Positions 41,392 to 52,464 of a DNA stretch of 64,000 bases are shown one piece after another. The notes under the pieces are model-generated. The model made no database searches. It had not been told where the DNA came from and saw nothing but the letters and a program-made list of their open reading frames with translations. The position numbers were made by a program, and so were the translations under genes. Within the stretch, counting starts at the first letter, position 1. Each line of letters starts with the position of its first letter. Origin of the DNA: Lolium rigidum (lineage: Eukaryota; Streptophyta; Magnoliopsida; Poales; Poaceae); the NCBI RefSeq assembly GCF_022539505.1, contig NC_061511.1, positions 31,134,620 to 31,198,619 on the forward strand, read 5' to 3'.

Positions 41392-41946
41392 TTATAACTC
41401 TGCAGAACAAGGAAACCCTGTTTTGCGTACTTTTCACTTTTAGAGACCTATACAGAGTCAAATTGACCTGAGATTTTTGGAGCGTCATTTTTTCATCGGG
41501 AGAAGTACCCTGGAGCTTTGGAGGAGGCCTGCATGGGCCTGAGGCTCGAAAGAGCACAGATGGTGCGCCCAAACATGTAGGGCGCGCCACCCATGCTTGT
41601 TCGGCCCTCGGTCGTCCGATTGACTTGATTCTTTCCCGCGCTTAGTACTTTGCCATAAAAATCACTATATATATGGCCCTGAAAAGTTCTTAGGAGGAGA
41701 GCGCCGCAGAAAGATAGAAACACGAAAACAGGGAAGATTGGAAGGGGAAACTCCGTCGGGATCACCGCTGGAGGGATCTCCATCTTCTCCAACGTCTTCA
41801 CCATCATCACCAAGATCAAGGGAGAGTAGTCCAGCTCTGGACTACGGGTTTGTGGCAGTAGCTTGATCTATTTCTCTCATGTTCTTCATAGTTCTTAGTG
41901 ACATATGAGTTACCGCACATGATTATGGTCATATTTGTAATACATG

Positions 41947-42494
41947 TGACATGGGCATTACCCTTCGGGTAACCAACATTAGGCTACCTCCTACGGCCCA
42001 ACCAGGGGTCCATGAAGACTGCTCAATGACCAAGGTGGGCCCATACGATGGTTCCAGTAAAGAAGGTTCATCTGAAGAAGGATTCTTGACGAACAAGGCA
42101 AGAAGACGTTAAACAAGGAAAGATTAGAGTAGATCTCTTTGTAACCTAGTCGAATCCGGACAGAACTCTCGAGACCTGGCCTGCAATATAGGGGCCAGGA
42201 GAGGGTCTGCCGGAGAAGAACTTCAACAAATAGATTCACCGCAAGTCATAAGCTAGGACCTTAGAACCTTAGCCTCTCGATGAGATCACAACCATAGCTT
42301 TCGGCTACCCCATTGTAACCCGATATATTCAAGATCAGACAAGCAGGAAGTAAGGGTTTTACCTCATCAAGGGCCCCGAACCTGGGTAAATCTCTCTCCC
42401 CGTTTTTTTGGTATCCGATGTCTCGTGTCAGCATGCAGGATTCCGTCAACTCTAAGCCCCTCATGGTGGGCATTGTCGGGGAGCACCCTCGTCA
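41947..42494 (+). repeat. Gypsy G2 5' LTR (about 548 bp)
   Basis: Begins TGACATGGGCATTACCC and ends GAGCACCCTCGTCA, followed after two bases by a primer binding site. The 5' boundary is set by TG and by similarity to the TGACATAGGCATC start of the G3 LTR. Confidence 0.7.
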
Positions 42495-42496
42495 AC

Positions 42497-42514
42497 TGGC
42501 GCCGTCTGTGGGAA
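42497..42514 (+). other. G2 primer binding site
   Basis: TGGCGCCGTCTGTGGGAA, a primer site form common in grass Gypsy elements; the tRNA was not assigned. Confidence 0.75.
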
Positions 42515-42552
42515 ACCTGTCGGCACAAGGCACGTCATCGGCTACTTTGATC

Positions 42553-43560
42553 ATGTCATCTACGACTCCACCAGCATCACCGACGCCATCGTTGGCTCCT
42601 TCATCACCAAGCTTGGGGAACTCGATTCGTTTCGTGTCCTTTGAGTTTACTCCGCACAACGATTCGTCTCGTCCGATCTTCTTGGGTCTGCACGGCGGGT
42701 TGGATATGAAGTTTGGGAGCGTCCACTACTGCGTCGATGCCGAGGGCATCCTTCGGCTACCTGATCCGTTTGCCCCCAGCACGTCAAGGACTTTGGCTTC
42801 ATCGGCTACAGGATCGACCGCATCGACCCCGGTCTCGATCAATCTATCGGCTACGTTTTCAGCATCAACGCCACCGTCTTTGCTATGATTGTCTTCATGC
42901 CGTTCGATATCATCTATGTCTGTTGGATCTGATGATTCTGCATCGTCTGATCTAACATCATACTATTGCCTCAACTGCGACACCAGGCACGGCTTAGGTT
43001 CAGATGACACGCCGTTCGTCTGCAGCGCCAAATACTCTTCGGATGAAGAAAGTATCGACAATATTGCCAGTGCAGCCACTTGGAGCGTGACGCATCATCA
43101 AATCTATGCTATCCTCAACTCGGTTAATGCAGAGGGGCCTTTGGAAGGTGAACACACCCCACGCATCAATCGAGGAGGACGCCGCAACATTGAGAATAGC
43201 GCTAGCAACAATAATAGTGACTACACTATCACCGAGGAAGAGTGGAAAATCGCCCGTATTGCTATAGCCAATAACACTAAGTACGCTCTGGAGTTTCGGC
43301 AGGGACTCTCAATGCATATCATACTATCTTGGAAAGAAATCGGGTTCGGCTGGCGAACGAGCAAGCTGATCTCGATCGACGCCGGCATGCAGCCGACCAG
43401 TCCAGCGAGCGGCGTAGAGCATCACATGGAAGCGCGTCCCGCAACAACCAAGGTTCAGGAAGATATCGGCCACGAATTACTCGACTTTCAGAAGATGACG
43501 CAAGGGAAATCACTTCAAATCTTTCCAATTCCTTCATGACTATGGACACCGCGGGCATGC
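42553..43560 (+). pseudogene. G2 Gag N-terminal part, frameshifted and cut by an LTR
   Basis: Frames join into a grass Gypsy Gag N-terminus: MSSTTPPASPTPSLAPSSPS, FGSVHYCVDAEGILRLPDPF, then (42900-43310) YYCLNCDTRHGLGSDDTPFV and YTITEEEWKIARIAIANNTK, then (43330-43560) RLANEQADLDRRRHAADQSS and ITSNLSNSFMTMDTAGM. Shifts near 42800, 42890 and 43320 break the frame. The capsid core and all of pol are missing because the LTR at 43561 interrupts it. Confidence 0.75.
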
Positions 43561-43964
43561 TGATACGTCTCCAACGTATCTATAATTTCTTATGTTTCAT
43601 GCTAGTTATGACAATACCAACATGTTTTAGTCATACTTTATAATGTTTTTATGCATTTTCCGAGACTAACCTATTAACAAGATGCCGCAGTGCCAGTTCC
43701 TGTTTTCTGCTGTTTTTGATTTCAGAAAAGTTAGTTTACAAATATTCTCGGAATTGGTCGAAACAAAAGCCCACGATCTTATTTTCCACGGAGCCTTCCA
43801 GAACACCGAAGAGGAGACGAAGAGGGGACGCGAGGCGGCCACACCATAGGGCGGCGCGGCCCCACCTCTGGCCGCGCCGGTCTATGGGGTGGGCCCCTCG
43901 GGCGCCCCCGACGCTGCCCCTTCGCCTATTTATTCCTTCCGTCGTGAAAACCCTAGTACCGAGT
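43561..43964 (+). mobile_element. 5' ~400 bp of a subfamily-B-type LTR
   Basis: Starts TGATACGTCTCCAACGTATC exactly at the end of the G2 gag and runs to AAAACCCTAGTACCGAG, where the match to the B-type LTR at 61683-63278 (inverted) stops. Truncated; its 3' end and partner are missing. Confidence 0.85.
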
Positions 43965-43979
43965 GACAAAGGATTAATT

Positions 43980-44351
43980 TGTCAATGCCTACAGATTGTA
44001 GACTAGGGTTTTGCTGGAAGTAGAGGGCAAGTAGATCTCGAAGGTTTCAGCCGAAAAGTACTCGCTGATTATGAAAACTAGGGTTCTGTTGACAATAGAT
44101 TCGATCCTTTCTTCGTCCCTCGACTCCCCCTTATATAGAGGGTGGAGCCGAGGGTTTCGTAATACACAAGTTACAGAGTTCGGGAGGGTTTCGTACCCAA
44201 CCCGTAAGATTACAAGTCTCTATATTTCCTAATACAATCTATCTTTCCTTAATATTAAATGGGCTTCCGAATCTTCTTATTCTTCGAGTCCTGGGCCTTC
44301 AGTAAACCCCGGGTACCATCTTTGGCAGGCCCATTGGGGATGCCTATGTCA
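43980..44351 (-). repeat. G3 3' LTR (372 bp)
   Basis: TG...CA ends; element-sense start TGACATAGGCATCCCC. A minus-strand TATA box (TATATAAGGGGG) lies near 44130-44142. Confidence 0.8.
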
Positions 44352-44363
44352 GTAGCCCCCGAG

Positions 44364-45718
44364 ATTTTTCTTGAATCGAAGAATCGGGGAAAATCTCCAA
44401 CTTTACTCATTACATAATCTTTCGATATGCAAATATTATTTTGTACAGGGATAACGGTAGTTGGGGCTAGTTCATCTGACGGATCAGGTACTAGTTAACT
44501 GCTCTAGTGGCAATCCGCAAAAACCTACTTCAAGATCACGTCCCTGGACATGATCTCGGGATACTGGTGTAAACTTCGACAGGTGCCGCTTAAGGTATTA
44601 CCATTCTGTCGAGTCCCAGTCATATTTTATCGGGTACCTAACGTGTCCGTTAGGATTTTTCTTCGTATCTGTTGATACGGAAAAAAGTAGCAATCCGCCA
44701 TCAGAGACGGTGCCACGCCGCTCGGAACGGATCCGGGGTCTTACCTTCGCAAAGTTTTGCGGCATTCGGAGATTTATTCGCGACTTCTAGCGCTCTGAGA
44801 ATATATTGTCGAGTGCTTTTCGGCTGTTGGAATAGCACATTTTATCGAGTCATATTTGATGACTTATTTTGTCTTCCCGATGGGAGTATATGTAGAGTTA
44901 TCTGCATAACTCGAAATATACTCACTTCTGTTTCTTTCTTTTGACCGGAATTCATCGGGCACGCGAACAGCGTTCCCGATGGGAGTAGCCCCCGAGGCTA
45001 CAGCCAAGAACTTGTGCTTGGGTGTAGGCTCCACAGATTAATATCCTCTGCCACTATATTGGTAATCCTTCTCGAGATTTTTTATATCTATCGGGTGCGC
45101 GACCAGCGCTCCCAATGGGAGTAGCCCCCGAGGCTATGAACAAATGCTTGCATTTGGTCATAGGCTCTCGCCATTTCTATCTTGTCATATTCAAAGTTTT
45201 CTATTTTTCCAAAGTAGCCCCCGAGCATTTGGGCAAAAACTTGTATTTGATCAAAGGCTCTCAAAATAATCTTGCGTTGTCGATATTTTCACCAGGCTTC
45301 TTAGTCGAGTTTTTCTTTTACCTCAATGACGTCATTGCTGATGATAGCCACGATTTCTGTATTGGAAACATGCGAAAAACCGCTCCTCTCACTGCCTCGT
45401 GGGTCCAGATTCCCCATCCGATGGACACGTCGTGCAAGTGGGGAACACACGTCCTCCACTTTTCCTGGCGCACGCACTGTGCCGCCTGTCTTTTCTTGTC
45501 CATTTTTACCCCTTGTCCACGTGTGATCCATCTGCGCCATAATTTGTCTATCCAACGTTTGCGTCGATTCACCGCACCTTTATTTAAGTCCGTCATCTTC
45601 TTCCTCTGTCACTTTCGCTCGCGCCGCCCATCTGCTCTTCCTTTGCAAAATTTCTCCAACGCGCCCAAAAGCTCCTTGTGCTCCACCGCTCGTGCACTCT
45701 TCGCCTTCACTCTCGTTG
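44364..45718. other. G3 3' non-coding region and antisense gene promoter
   Basis: No ORF with support. AGTAGCCCCCGAG recurs near 44984, 45119 and 45211 with TCGGG...GCGAACAGCGTTCCCGAT-like flanks. A + TATA-like TTTATTTAAG lies at 45579-45588, about 135 bases before the ATG of the antisense gene. Confidence 0.65.
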
Positions 45719-48700
45719 ATGCCACCGCGCAAACTCACCAAGCACAGTGCGACTGCAACAAAGATGACCACCGAAGATCTGGGGAACCTGGAGTGGGAGA
45801 GATCCAAGATCTCCCAGCAAGATGTGAATCTGCTGAAGAAGCTTGGCATCAGCGGGAAGCAAGATGCGCTTCGCTTCCCCAAGGAAGAGAGCTACCCAAC
45901 TCCGCCGATGCAATACCGGGTTAGTTTTGTCGACCACCTTATCCGTGGTCTTTCCACTCCTATCCATGACTTCCTTCGTGGGTTGCTGTTCATGTATGGA
46001 CTGCAACTTCACCATCTCACTCCCAATTCCATCCTCCATATTGCTATTTTTATCACATTGGGTGAATCTTTCCTTGGGGTCCAACCCAATTGGTCCCTCT
46101 GGAAACGTATCTTCTTCTGTCGCCGTAATGGCTCTCCCAACGTCGCCTACAACATAGGTGGCGTTGTAATCTGTGTTCGTCCTGACGTCGAATATTTCGA
46201 CGTCAAATTCCCTGATTCGGTTCAAGGATGGCGCAAGAAATGGTTATACATCCGCGAGGAGAACCACGGCTCTGTAGAGGACAACATTCCTCCTTTTGAT
46301 GGTGCCGAAAAAATCTGTCGTCGCCGATCTTGGGATGCCGAGGCTACCGATGCAGAAAAAGCGGCGACAGAGGCCCTGATGACGCGCATCCACGAGTTCC
46401 AAAATACTCGGGGACAAGAACTATATCCAAATCACGACATATTTCCTTAGAATTAGGGTGCAGCCTCTTCAAGCTCGCAAAAACCCTCTTTGGATGTACG
46501 CTGGCGATGAAGATGGAGATCGTTTGTCGACGGATTTATCGGTCAAGGACTTGGAGAAACTTGTCCGAAAAATCTCGTCATTGAGCAAGAAAGATGTCGT
46601 CCCGACTTCTTGCGGTGTGACGCCATATAGCGCCGCCAACGCACTCCCGCAGGTAATTTTTTTTTTGTTCATGTCTTTATTTTTCTTCTATCTTTTTCCT
46701 TCAAACACCTCATGCCGATATTTTTCTTGTCTTTGAATAGAACCACGCAACTGCGTCACCTCTTCCTCCCCTTCCCGAAGGTGGAGAAGTTGAAGAAAGG
46801 GCCGTTGTCACTGACGACAACCAGGGTGCGCCTCGCCCTGAGAGTGAAGCCGCAATTTCTCGAAAATCTGCGGCATCTTCTAAAAAGGACGCCGAGGCTG
46901 AAGCAACTTCTTCGACACGCTCACCTCCTTCAGCTGCTTCTCCTAGGAGCAAAAGGAAAAGAGACGAGGCTGTCGACACCGGTACCTCCGAAGCCGGTGC
47001 TGCCCATGCTGAGGAATGTGTGCTTGATTTGTATGAAGCTGCTCTTGTTAGCTCGTAAGTTGTTGACGCATTATTTTTTGCCTCTTGTCGATACTGTTTG
47101 AAGTTGTTTTTTATCCTGTCGCTATATTTCTTGTAGTGGCGATGAAGAGGAGGAGGCACCTATCGACGAGACTGCTCGAACGAGCACGTCTCGCACTTTA
47201 GTTGTATCAGAAGCTCGTCCTGATGGCGACGAAACTTCACCTCCTCAACAAAACCCGGAACATCCAACACCAGCTGTAAGCCCCCGAGCTCCTTCCCCGA
47301 AGAGAGCCAGGGTGGAATCAACCAAGGAACCAACCACATTAGCTAGTTGTTCCTCGACTCCTTTGATGGAAGAGGTAAATTGTTCTCTTTTATCTTGTAT
47401 TGGCTTTTTTGTTTTGAATTTCCCTCCTTTTCTGCTTGATTTCGATTTTTCCTTCTTCCTATATTGACCCTTTTTGTATGGTAATCTTTTCAGCCTTTTA
47501 TGAAAGAGATCATCCGCTTCGGCACCCAATTTATCGGGTACCGTGATTACGCCGGCAAACTTGAAGGTACCTCCTTTTTCTTTGTTCATCTTTCCTTGTC
47601 GAGTACATCCTGTCACTTTTTTTGTGTCGCAATGCTTATCTGTCTTATGTTGGCAGAAAATCTTGCGGAAGCCAACAGACGCGCTGACGCTCTTGCTATT
47701 GAGTTAGAGCAAAGCGAGACGGCACGCATGAAAGCCGAAGCCAAAGCTGATACCGTCGAGGATCTTCAAAAAAGACTCGACGACGCAAAAAGGGCTCTGG
47801 AAGAAAATGTAGCTCAGCATTCTGCTCGCGAAGAAGAAATCCTTGGTCGACTGGAATCGCAAAGTCGACGTTTTGTTAGTAAGTGTTCACACCCGTGCTG
47901 CTTTCTTGCGTCATGTTTTGGCCTCTTTTTTCCTTTTAGTGACTCTATTTTATGCTTAAAGCAGGGAGAACACACCAAGAGTACGAGCTGGAGAATCCTG
48001 AAGATGACGAGCTTCTTGATGCGCTTTCTCTCCTTGAAATCCATAGTACGGAAGCTCGTAACGGCCTAGCTGAAGCTGAAGCTGGCTTGTCGCGGCTTTT
48101 CCCCTATTTTTTCAAGAAAAAGGAGGAACCCGCAGTCTTTATTGATCTCGCCAAGTGCTTCACTGGCAACGAAGACCTTGGACTCCAACTTCGTCAAGAG
48201 GGACTAAAGGTTGGTGTCGAAGGTACAATGGCCTTGATTGCAGAGAGTCAACAACAAGTCGATTGGTCGAAAGTTGGCAACACGGGGAAGATCGAAACGA
48301 AGAAGTGGCAGTCGCTAATTAAAGCGGCGAAGCCCAGTTCGAAGAAGATCCTCGCCACTCTTGGATATAAGCCACCACCTGCTCCGAGTTCTTCAAAGCC
48401 GGAGGTCAAGTAGACCACTTTTGCTTTTTCCTTTTTAGTTTATCTCCCCTTTTGGCACTGTCGCCGTAGTGTTCTTGGCGATGATTGCTTCAGTAGTTGT
48501 CTAGAGGTCCTTCTTTTGTAATAGACATGTACATATTCTGAGAATGAATGGAAATCTATCTTTGCTCCATGATTGATGTCGAAATTTTTTGTTTTCAGTT
48601 GATTTTTGACAACTATACTTCAACTCCTGGTCCCTCCGAGGTTTTTCCTTCGTCTCGTTCGAAGAAAAACACTGTCGCTGTTGAATTTGTTGAAGATTCT

Positions 48701-49595
48701 TCGAGTAAAAACTCAGCACAGGATTTGGAAGAACTTCGACAACAGCTCCAGTCCACGAAGAAGCAGTCACTTATGCTCATGGAACAATCTCGAAAATCTT
48801 CTGAGAGGGAAAAGGTTGCACTCCAACAGGCTCAAGATGCCATAGCTGAAAAGGACTCCGCCGTTGCTGAAGCTGCTGCAGCTACATCTCGAGAGAATTT
48901 TATGCTTCAGCTGCTGACAGATGCTAGCTTGGATATGGCAGGTGTGCCTCATTATCTTTGTCGTGCTTTATTTCTCTTTTTGCTTGCCTCTTCGTTGCCC
49001 GCTGATTCTTTCAAAAATAGGTTCCTTCTTGGATGCTACAACCGAAGATGAGCGTGTTGAAGCTCGATCCAATGCGCTTCTCAGACTTGCGCATGATCAT
49101 GGTTCAAATTTCTGGGGCACGCCTGAACGGACTCACCAGATCGTCAGGTTTCAGGATCGCGCACTCGAGGTTCGCGATTATCTCGACTTTTGTACAAGGA
49201 CCTTGTCTCTGGTCTATGGCACCATGTTTCCTCGTAATAAGATGCCGGAGACTCTTCCTGCCTTAATGGACAAATTTCGAGATGCTCCTCGAATCCACGG
49301 CTTTGTGCGTGCCCAATTAGCTGCTGGCGCAAGGTTTGCTATGATCATGATCAAAATCTGCTACCCCAAGTTAGACATGGGTCAAGTTGTTCCAAAATGT
49401 TTGGCCAAGATGGCGAAGAGGAGGAAGAACTTCAGCAAATATGACGACGTTGTGACGCCTGTTGCCGAAGATATGATGGATGAACTTCTTCGGATGGACG
49501 CCGAATTTTTTGTGAAGGGCAGCTACGCTGAGCATAGCACTCGTGCTATAAATAATGAACGGTTGACGATAGATAATATACTGGGCAACCCTTGA
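45719..49595 (+). CDS. Multi-exon gene antisense to G3 pol (putative gypsy-type transposon / transposase_28 family)
   Basis: Proposed exons: 45719-46652, 46741-47054, 47137-47374, 47494-47566, 47657-47878, 47965-48413 (stop), then 48599-48941 and 49021-49595 (second stop), all with GT/AG borders. Exon 1 holds the conserved block FVDHLIRGLSTPIHDFLRGL, LTPNSILHIAIFITLGESFL, VQPNWSLWKRIFFCRRNG, known as putative gypsy-type transposon (PF04195). A 1-nt shift near 46422 breaks exon 1. Exon 2 has a basic KRKRDE signal. Exon 5 is a coiled coil. The two C-termini (QEYELENPEDDELLDALSL ... and NFWGTPERTHQIVRFQDRAL ...) are alternatives. Function unknown; such antisense genes are shared by several grass Gypsy families. 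Confidence 0.75.
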
Positions 49596-50103
49596 AGATT
49601 TGTTGCTTCGAGGAATGTATCTTATGTGTAGTAGACATAATCTATGTTGTAAGGTCACTATATTTTTGTTTTTCAAAGCCAAGCCCCCGGGCGTTTTGAT
49701 GGCGATATTTTCTTTTTATAATGCGAGGTTGTCCCAAGGCAAGATAAATTATATTTGTATACTATTTTTGCGGGCGCGAGCCCCCGAGCTTTTTATGTTG
49801 ACCGCTATTTGGCGACATCTTTTTTATTTTGGCGAGGTACTTTATACCAAGGCGAGATATTTTGCAAGTTGTATTTGTCGGCACTGTGTATATATATATT
49901 GTATCTTCTGGGTAGAAGCCCCCGAGCCTGTCGAAAAGATATATAATTCCACTATCTTTGTTATATTGCAGCACCGCGAGCCCGCCTCATTAAAAACCTT
50001 TCCCGGCCCCACTCGGTGCCCCGAAAAAGGAAAAGAGTGCGTCTGAAAACACGCGGGCGTTTCAGTACATTGTATGTTTACAGAGGAGACTATATTTCGG
50101 CAT
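49596..50103. other. Convergent 3' region between antisense gene and pol
   Basis: AT-rich; contains AGCCCCCGAGC-type motifs near 49681, 49779 and 49917. No ORF with support. Transcripts from both sides would overlap here. Confidence 0.5.
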
Positions 50104-51646
50104 CTAAGCGTAGAAACGCCTGAGCTGCGCCACGTTCCAAGGGTTTGGCTCAGCAATCCCCGTCTTCTTGTCCTTGATTCTGTATGCTCCTCCTTCGATT
50201 ACCTCTGTGACGATGTAAGGTCCAAGCCACGGTGACTCGAGTTTTTTCATGAATTTTTTGATTGAGTCGTAAAACCAAGTCCCCAACTTGAAAAGATCTT
50301 GGTCGCAATCGTCGACTGTGGTAGTTTTCAGGTCCTGTTGGTATTTGGCGACGCGCGATAGTACTTCGTCTCGAGCCTCATCAAGTGCGTCGATATCATC
50401 CTCCAAAGCTCTTCTCGAAGTTTCTTCATCATATTCGATAACTCTTGGAGAATCATGTTCTATTTCTATCGGCAGTACTGCTTCAGCTCCATGGACCAGG
50501 AAAAACGGCGTCTCCTGCGTCGCTGTATTTGGTGTTGTTCGAATACTCCACAACACACTTGGCAGCTCCTCGGGCCAAGTATGCCGAGCTTTTTCCAACG
50601 GTCCTAACAGGCGCTTTTTGATACCATTGCAGATGATACCGTTGGCTTTCTCGACTTGACCGTTGGTCTGTGGATGTGCGACAGATGCGAAACTTAGTTT
50701 GATGCCCACTTCTGCACAATATGCTTTGAACTCCTTGGACGTAAAGTTGCTGCCGTTGTCTGTGACGATGCTGTGAGGGACTCCAAATCGAAAGACGATG
50801 CTTTTCACAAACTTGATTGCCGACGCGCCGTCCGGTGAATTTATCGGCTTTGCTTCTATCCACTTAGTAAATTTGTCGACAGCAACGAGCATATACTCAT
50901 ATCCTCCTGGCGAAGCTTTGTGTAGTTTTCCCACCATATCGAGACCCCATTGAGCAAAGGGCCAAGACAATGGGATTGGCATCAGTTCTGCTGCCGAAGA
51001 GTGAGGTTTGGGGGCGAATCTCTGACACGCATCACAGGTTCGCACTATTTCCTTCGCGTCCTCAATTGCTGTTAACCAATAAAATCCTGCTCTGAAGACT
51101 TTAGCCGTGATAGCTCGGCTGCTCGTGTGATGCCCGCATATTCCTTCGTGTACATCTTTCAGGATGATCCTTCCTTCTTCGGGTGTGACACATCTATGTA
51201 GCACACCCGAAATACTTCGCTTGTACAACTCCCCTTTTACCACAGTAAAAGCTTTAGATCATCTAATTATTCGCCTTGCTTCAACTGGGTCGTCGGGTAT
51301 TGTTTTTCTTAGGATGTATGATATGTACGCCTGCATCCATGGAATTTGCACCATCATGACTAGCTCCTGTTCCTCTTCTTCTTCTTCCAATGCCTCTTTT
51401 GCAGTACTCGAGGGTTTTTCACCCTTCTCCTTCTTCTTTGGTTTCATTGGTTTTGTTGATCTCTCGCTTATTTCTTCCCAAAACACACCTGGAGGGATTG
51501 CGAGGCATTGTGACCCGATGTTTGCAAGAACATCGGCTTCATCATTGCTCAACCTGCTGATGTGGTTTACCTCGCATCCATCAAACAGTTTTTCTAGCTC
51601 ATTATACATCTCCTTGTATGCTATCATACTCTCGTTGACTGCATCA
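50104..51646 (-). pseudogene. G3 pol 3' end: RNase H tail and integrase, one stop
   Basis: 51262-51646 encodes the end of an RNase H-like domain (GCEVNHISRLSNDEADVLAN) and a charged linker. A TGA at 51259-51261 interrupts, then 50104-51258 is open. It contains the integrase zinc site (HHTSSRAI ... TCDACQRF) and the catalytic core with Asp in WGLDMVGKL, Asp in VTDNGSNF and Glu in PQTNGQVEKANG, followed by the C-terminal GPYIVTEVIEGGAYRIKD block. All three catalytic residues are present, so the integrase part is structurally complete; reverse transcriptase and protease are missing. Confidence 0.9.
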
Positions 51647-51929
51647 CACTACAAGAAAAGTTGCCATGGCCGACGAAGTTGAAGTCGCGCCGTGGTTGCT
51701 GGTGTACCATGGCCGACGATTTTTGGTCCCTCCGTGGTGCATGTCAAAACTTTTTTTTTCTCATTTTTGAGGCCACCTAGCCCGACGAAAGCGGCCAAAA
51801 CGTCGCGTATGGTGGCCCGGGACGTGGTGCATCTCGAAATCTCGGGTTCGCCGGCCGAGTCAACGCAAATCCGCACCGCCGAGGGATGTAGGGCCCAGAT
51901 GGCAGCCTCTGCGGCATTGTTTTTTTTCT
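51647..51929 (+). mobile_element. Terminal fragment of a second CACTA element
   Basis: Starts CACTACAAGAAAAG directly after TCA, a CACTA terminus, followed by repeated CCATGGCCGACGA units. Runs into the assembly gap. It interrupts the G3 pol. Confidence 0.75.
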
Positions 51930-52029
51930 NNNNNNNNNNNNNNNNNNNNNNNNNNNNNNNNNNNNNNNNNNNNNNNNNNNNNNNNNNNNNNNNNNNNNNN
52001 NNNNNNNNNNNNNNNNNNNNNNNNNNNNN
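51930..52029. other. Assembly gap (100 N)
   Basis: Exactly 100 N bases, a placeholder size; the true length is unknown. Confidence 1.
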
Positions 52030-52464
52030 TTGAGAGTGTCCACTAGTGAAAGTCTAATACCTAGGCCTTGTTCCTAAATACTGCTATCGCTGCTTGTTTA
52101 CTGTTTTACTGTGTTACTACTGCTGCGTTACTACTGTTTGTTTACTTCCTACAATATTACTACCATCAACTGCACGCCAGTAAGCTATTTTCTGGCGCCG
52201 TACTACTGATCATATTCATTCATACCACTTGTATTTCACTATCTCTTCGCCGAACTAGTGCACCTATTAGGTGTGTTGGGGACACAAGAGACTTCTTGCT
52301 TTGTGGTTGCAGGGTTGCAAGAGAGGGATATCTTTGACCTCTTCCTCCCTGAGTTCGATAAACCTTGGGTGATCCACTTAAGGGAAAACTTGCTGCTGTT
52401 CTACAAACCTCTGCTCTTGGAGGCCCAACACTGTCTACAAGAATAGAAGCACCCGTAGACATCA
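52030..52464 (+). mobile_element. 3' part of a subfamily-A LTR (variant with a primer-site fragment)
   Basis: Matches the reverse complement of element A LTRs (TTGAGAGTGTCCACTAGTG ... GTAGACATCA) and ends at 52464. Unlike them it carries GCTATTTTCTGGCGCCG at about 52182-52198, a piece normally found at the LTR/primer-site junction. Confidence 0.8.

Larger units (their letters stand above)
39741..41950 (+). mobile_element. LTR fragment split by a Harbinger insertion
   Basis: 39741-39932 (CATATATGATGATAATACC, TTTATGGGAATTTATCAATG) continues directly at 41395-41950 (TATAACTCTGCAGAAC ... TTAGTGACATATGAG) once the Harbinger element and one TTA copy are removed. It contains a + TATA box (CACTATATATATGG, ~41663) and ends at the next LTR. 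It looks like most of a Gypsy-type LTR; no internal domain of its own is visible. Confidence 0.65.
43980..51646 (-). mobile_element. Gypsy element G3 with antisense gene, 5' part lost
   Basis: 3' LTR 43980-44351 (TGTCAATGCC ... TGCCTATGTCA), polypurine tract CTCGGGGGCTAC at 44352-44363, non-coding DNA with repeated tract-like motifs, an antisense multi-exon gene (45719-49595) and the end of pol (50104-51646) on the - strand. The rest of pol, gag and the 5' LTR are cut off by a CACTA end at 51647 and the assembly gap. Confidence 0.85.
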
